64,000 nucleotides of DNA, taken from contig BROG01000245.1 of assembly GCA_030159075.1 (NCBI GenBank), positions 586,501 through 650,500 on the forward strand. The letters are read 5' to 3'. A model generated the notes under the pieces. That model saw only the letters and a list, made by a program, of their open reading frames with translations. It was not told the origin of the DNA and made no database searches. Both the position numbers and the translations under genes were made by a program. Shown piece by piece: positions 41,401-47,400 of the stretch (position 1 is its first letter; each line of letters opens with the position of its first letter). This DNA comes from Atrina japonica (Eukaryota; Mollusca; Bivalvia; Pterioida; Pinnidae).

Positions 41401-44400
41401 AATGAATGTGCAGGGTTTGTTTTTTTTCAACTGTGATAATTTCTGTTTACTTCATCTAAACATTTGAATGGGACATTTACTGTGATCAAATTGAAATTAT
41501 ATTGAAGATAGATGTTGTGGTGTACAGAATTATTCTTCATATAGTGATTCAATATAATATACGTATAACATTGCTGTCCGGGTGGTAGCGGAACTTGTCA
41601 TCTCTGTAAATATCAGCCTCACCGTGTTTGACAATGTGCTTTTCTTGGGATGACAATGTCCACTACCACCCTCTCCAAAATGTTATATTGGTGTATATAT
41701 AATAATATCTTAAAATAAGTTACACACTTTAAGATTGTATTGTCAAAACTCCTTTTTTTGTTATCTTATTGTTTTAGTAATTTTCATTTTAAATCAATAT
41801 GAATAAGTAAAAGTTCTGTAATATGGAATTTTCCTCCATGCATTTATATATAGAACTCGCCCCCTCTAAACACTCTTTTTCACTGATGTGTTTAAGAAAT
41901 ATATTTTTTCAATTATTAAAAATATTTTATGAAGAAAAATTATTGCTATCAATTGATGAAATTTTTTGAAGCGCCTTTTATTTGAAAGACAATCAACCTT
42001 TTCATGTATTTTTTTTTAATTGTGTAGTGGATGGAAGAGAGAAGAGTAATTTGATGCAGGAGTTATTTACCTTGACCATTCATCGAAATCAGTTACTTCA
42101 GTATGAAGAACAGTTAGTGGCTTTAAGGTAAGAATTTTTTTATGTAAACAAAACCAATGATTTGTAGAGAATTTGTAGTGACCGTTTCTTTTGGTTTTTT
42201 TACTATCTTCATGCAGCATCCACTATTTTCATGATGGTGAGATGGATGGGGAGGGGATATTTTCAATTAACTCATACAATAAATTAAATCAGAGTAAAAA
42301 ACTGAATTGAAGATTACACAAAATAACTATATTGATATTAAAACATTATTCAACACGTTGAAGTACATGTATTAAGGGCTGGTTAGTGGACACGTAATTT
42401 TAATTACTGCCCTTTTTATATGTTTTAATCAGCTTTCTTTTATGTGATTTTAATATAAAAACTACTAGGATTTTAACTATAAAGACATTGCTTGTGTAGA
42501 GTATGTTAAAATGTTTAGGGTTACTGGCCTGGGTAGGTTTGGTTTAGGGTTACTGGCCTGGGTAGGTTTTGTTTAGGGTTACTGGCCTGGGTAGGTTTTG
42601 TTTAGGGTTACTGGCCTGGGTAGGTTTGGTTTAGGGTTACTGGCCTGGGTAGGTTTGATAACATGGCAAGGACGAAAAAAATTGTTGTTTCTATTTATAG
42701 AATGCAGTTAGATGAAGATGTAGCGTTAGATAAATCCATGCAGTCCTCTTTCGGGAAATCATCAGGTGTCACTAAACAAAAGAGCAATGACGTTGATTCC
42801 GTACATGAAGGTGATGGTGATGATGAAAAAGAAGAAGATGATGATGATGATAGTGATGAATGTAGTGAGGAAAATTCATCAGATGATGACATATCAAAGT
42901 TAGTACCAAAAGATTCAACATTAGATGATGATATAAACGATTTGTTACCAACGGAGCAAGAAGATACAGGGAACCTTATTCTCCCACAATGTAAGTAATT
43001 TTTAGTGTGTGAGCATAGCAAGCTCTTTATTGTAGAAATGTTCCTTCCAGTGTGTACTATGGGCTGATAAAAGAACTATTTTGATTGGTCAAAATTCCTA
43101 GAAACATGGCTGCCATAAATACTGATTGGCTAAATTATACAGATGGTCGAATACAATGGGTTTGTTGATAGCCTGATCCCTTTTAAATAGCTTAGATATG
43201 ACAGCTTGCCAACATATTAACGTTCCAATAAAGCAATGCCAAATATCCTATGCCCTACCGATAGTTTGGCAACAATTTGATCTTGATTTTAAGCAAGCGA
43301 AGCAAGCATTTTATGGTAATGGAGTAGAAAATGAGTTGTACATACATTGGATTCAAGACACTGGTTTTCCTAACCTGATGCATTTGATGTTACATTATGT
43401 GTTACAATGACAAAGCGGCGCTCACTTCAAGGCAATGCCTTAGTTATATTATGTCTAATCAAGGTCTATTCAATTAACTTATTCACCCAAATATTACGCA
43501 TTTGCAGTGGTCAAAGTCATTGATTTATAGACGAGTCAATTGTTTTTTAGCGGTTGATGACTTTCACATATGCAACATTGATATCAGAGATGATTTCATT
43601 CCTGTGACTTCGATCACCTTGTGATTCAATTTCAAACATATACACAACTGTACTCATGAATCAGAATTGTGACTGAAGGAGTTTCAAAAGCCGAGGGGTC
43701 AGCAGGGGGTTCCAATGTATAGAAAAAATTTATTAATCTAGTAGAGTTGAGTGTGGCTTAAAAACTGTTAAGTGTCATGTAAAAACTGCTGAGTGTGGTA
43801 TAAAAACTAATAAGTGTGGCATAAGAACTTGAGTGTGGCATAAAAACTTGAGTGTGGCATAAAAAACTGTTGAGTGTGGCTTAAACACTGTTATAAAAAA
43901 TGTTGAATGTGGCTTGAAAATTGTGAAGTGTGGCATAAAAACTTGAGTGTGGTGAAAAATGTAAAAAAATTCAGATACCAAAGTATAAAACAATAGAACG
44001 TCCAGGACATAGATACAAATCCGGTAAAAATGGACAAACACGGACCTCTGGAAACCAAGAGGTGGGATCAGGTGCCATGGAGAAGTAAGCATCTCCTGTC
44101 GACCGGTCACACCCGCCATGAGTCCACAATAAAAACTAATAAGTATGGCATAAAAACTTATTGTGGTGTAAGAAATTGAGTGTGGAATAAAGAGTGTTGA
44201 GTGTGTCATAAAAACTGTTTGTGGTGTAAAAACTACTGCATGTGGCGTAAAAGCTACTGAGTGTAGTATAAAATCTGTTCTGTTCAGTATGGCGTAATCT
44301 GTTGAGTGTGGCGTATATACTGAGTGTCATAAAAACTGTTGATTGTGGCTTAAAAACTGCTGAGTGTGGTGTTAAAACTGTTAAATGTGGCATAAAAACT

Positions 44401-47400
44401 AAAGTGTGGCATAAGAACTTGAGAGTGGCATAAAAACTGTTGAATGTGTCATAAAAACTTTGTGGCATAAAAACTGTTTAGTGTGGCTTCAAAACTGTTA
44501 AGTGTAGTGCAAAAACTGCTGAGTGTAGCGTAAAAACTGTTAAATGTGGCGTAAAAAAAAAGGTATGGCATAAGAACTTAAGAGTGGCATTAAAACTGTT
44601 AAATGTGTCATAAAAACTATTTGTGGCATAAAAATTGTTTTGCTTAAAAACTGTTAAGTGTGGCGTAAAAACTGTTAAGTGTGGCGTAAGAACTTGAGTG
44701 TGGCATAAAAACTGTTGAGTGTGTCATAAATACTTTGTGAATTCAATGGTATGGGTTTTTTTGTCGTCTATGGCAAACCGAGGCTTCTGATTGGTCAAAA
44801 TTTCAACATTGTCAGATTTTGATGAAATTTGGAATTGATGGGTATCAAGGGATTTCAATGATATGGGTCTCATTGCTATCTATAGCAAACTTAGGCTTCT
44901 GATTGGTCAAAATTTCAACACTGTCAGATTTTGATGAAATTCGGAATTTATGGGTATCAAAGAATTTCAATTTCAATGGTATTGGTTTTGTTGCCATTTA
45001 TGGGGCTTCTGATTGGTCAAATTGTCAACATTATCTGGTGTTGATGAAATTTGAAATTTACTGGTATCATCGATTGCGATTTCAGCCTTATGGCTTTTAT
45101 TCCTCAAAACCTGTGAAAAACAATTGCAGATTGTTATGTAAATAAATGCTGGTTGATATCAACACGACTTGTTTCAAAGTTTGGGGGATATCATGTAACA
45201 GTACCCTGTTACAATTAGCCCTTGTTTAATAAACAAAACAAAAATAGAAATTATACCTATTTCTTCTGTTCTTGATTAGTGGAATTAATGTTCAAGCGAA
45301 AAAAGGGTTTCTTGTAGATTATTTGATGTCATAAAGGTCAGTGCTCTGAAAATAAAAAAATTGAAAAATGTAATCAGTTGTGTGTAAAGTCAGCACTGCA
45401 TAGTCCAATGAATAGATACTGTGGAGTTACCACCTAGTGGTTCTATAGCACAAATTTAGACAAATTTTAATCTCACAAACTGTGGTTAAAAATTTACTAT
45501 TGCCATTTTAAACCAGAAATGACCAAAGAAACAATATAAAGAAACACTTTGATGACATAAACTTTGATGAGTCGAAGGTCAAGGCACCACCTAGACAAGA
45601 TTGAAACATCATGACTTTGACTCATGAATGGTAACATAGATTCAAAAGATTTTCAGTTTCAGATGTTCTATAAAATGTATTTGACTGCTTCGAGACCATA
45701 GAATACATATACGCTCATAAGATTTAAGGATTGTTTTTCATTTTTTTAAAAGCTTTGAGTATAAATGCAATGGATTATGGAAGTGCTGCACGTTGAATTT
45801 TTTTCCAATATCCATTGCATTTATGCCAATACTTTCCAAAAATGAAAAACAATCCTTATATTTATATATACTACCATTTTCTGTGAATCTGTAGTCAGCT
45901 GGTTACGAAATTCATTCTATGAAGTTGGCTTTGCAGTGGGAGTTTTTCATATGACGTAACAGCTAAACAGCTGTGTGAGACGAGAAGTAGTTCCCCTTTT
46001 CTGTCCAGAAATACTAAATGGAATTAAGGTTTATTTTCTTATTTTCATATCATTTTGAAAGAAACAAGTGATATGGAAAATTTTGAATACATGTCAGATT
46101 TGTTTTGAAGTTATTTTAAAATATTCGTCTGCTTGGTAACCGGAAGGTTAAATGTGTCAGAAGAGAATTGAAAATGCAAATGGCCACGCCCATGACTATG
46201 CTGTATAATGTATTTACAACGAATTTGCGTTTGAATTCTGATATATTATTAATGGGATATACTATAGAAAGTTTGAGTGTGACTTAAGAGAAGGGAGACA
46301 ACTGATATTCATTCATGACAACTGAAAGTGGCCATTTTATTTGACATTTTTTTTACCAATCAGCTGGGAACCATGATGACTGATTTGTACGTAACTTACG
46401 TAAGTATTTCACACAGCCTGATTTCACATGATGTGAGTGACAAATTGTTTCTGAAGGATAGGATTCTGATCCGGTGAAGGCAAACAAATCGACCTGTTTA
46501 TCAGAGATGCTTGACAAAGTTGCACTAGATCTAACTCTTTTCTTCTGCTGTAACTACGAAGCGAACTTTCATTTCTGTGCCAGACTGTGGTCTGTGGTTC
46601 TGGTCATAACATGACCTAGATATATCTCGATATGGGCCTGTAGGCTGTACAATGTGCTACAGATGTAGTCTGGTGTTTCCGATTTCTTTCTGTGATTTTT
46701 ATTTGTTTTGTGGTAGGCTTAATGTATGTATAAACATGTGATATTCTAATCTTTATTGATTCGTTCATGTATTCTTACGCTGAAAAGTAAAGCAGTTAAT
46801 CCTCGGGTAGCCTGGGTTCCTGGCCCAATCTTACTTCATCGAAGGCTAATACTCGGGGCACGTGACTGCAAATACTTATTATGCAATATATCGCTCTATA
46901 TACTTGCAGTGAAGAGAATTGCAGTCGGTATGTAAATATATATGAATAAATGCTAATATTAAATTATAATACATATGTATATATATAAGATGTTGCTACA
47001 TTTGGAATTGTAACATGTATATTTGTAGTTGGTGTGGATCTCTGGGAGTGTGCATTTTGTACTTTACTCAACAAACATGAAGCCGATTTTTGCGATGCTT
47101 GTAATGGTAGGTACATTTATACACTTTTCATTAAATCTTAATTTTATTTATTTTGCAAAAATTAACAAAAAAAGTTCTGCTAATAATATAAATATAAAAA
47201 GTCTGACTTGGATTAAAATCTATAACCTTATTGCAAGACAGATACTGTATCCGTATCTACTGCTGGTAGACAGTCAAGCACTTTCCTTCTGAATTGTAAT
47301 TATGAAATGCATTTGATATAGTACATAACTCAAAGTAGATAGTCTCCAACTTCTGCAAAATTTCTTATTTTAATTTTGTATTATTTTCCCTAAATAAATT

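Noticed and set aside
42505..42658. TTAGGG repeats as interstitial telomere
   Set aside because: TTAGGG occurs once per 30-bp unit and is not in tandem.
43198..43410. 70-codon frame after an AG acceptor-like site as another MICAL exon
   Set aside because: No family similarity, and exons 20 and 21 already join in phase. It may be part of an unknown repeat.
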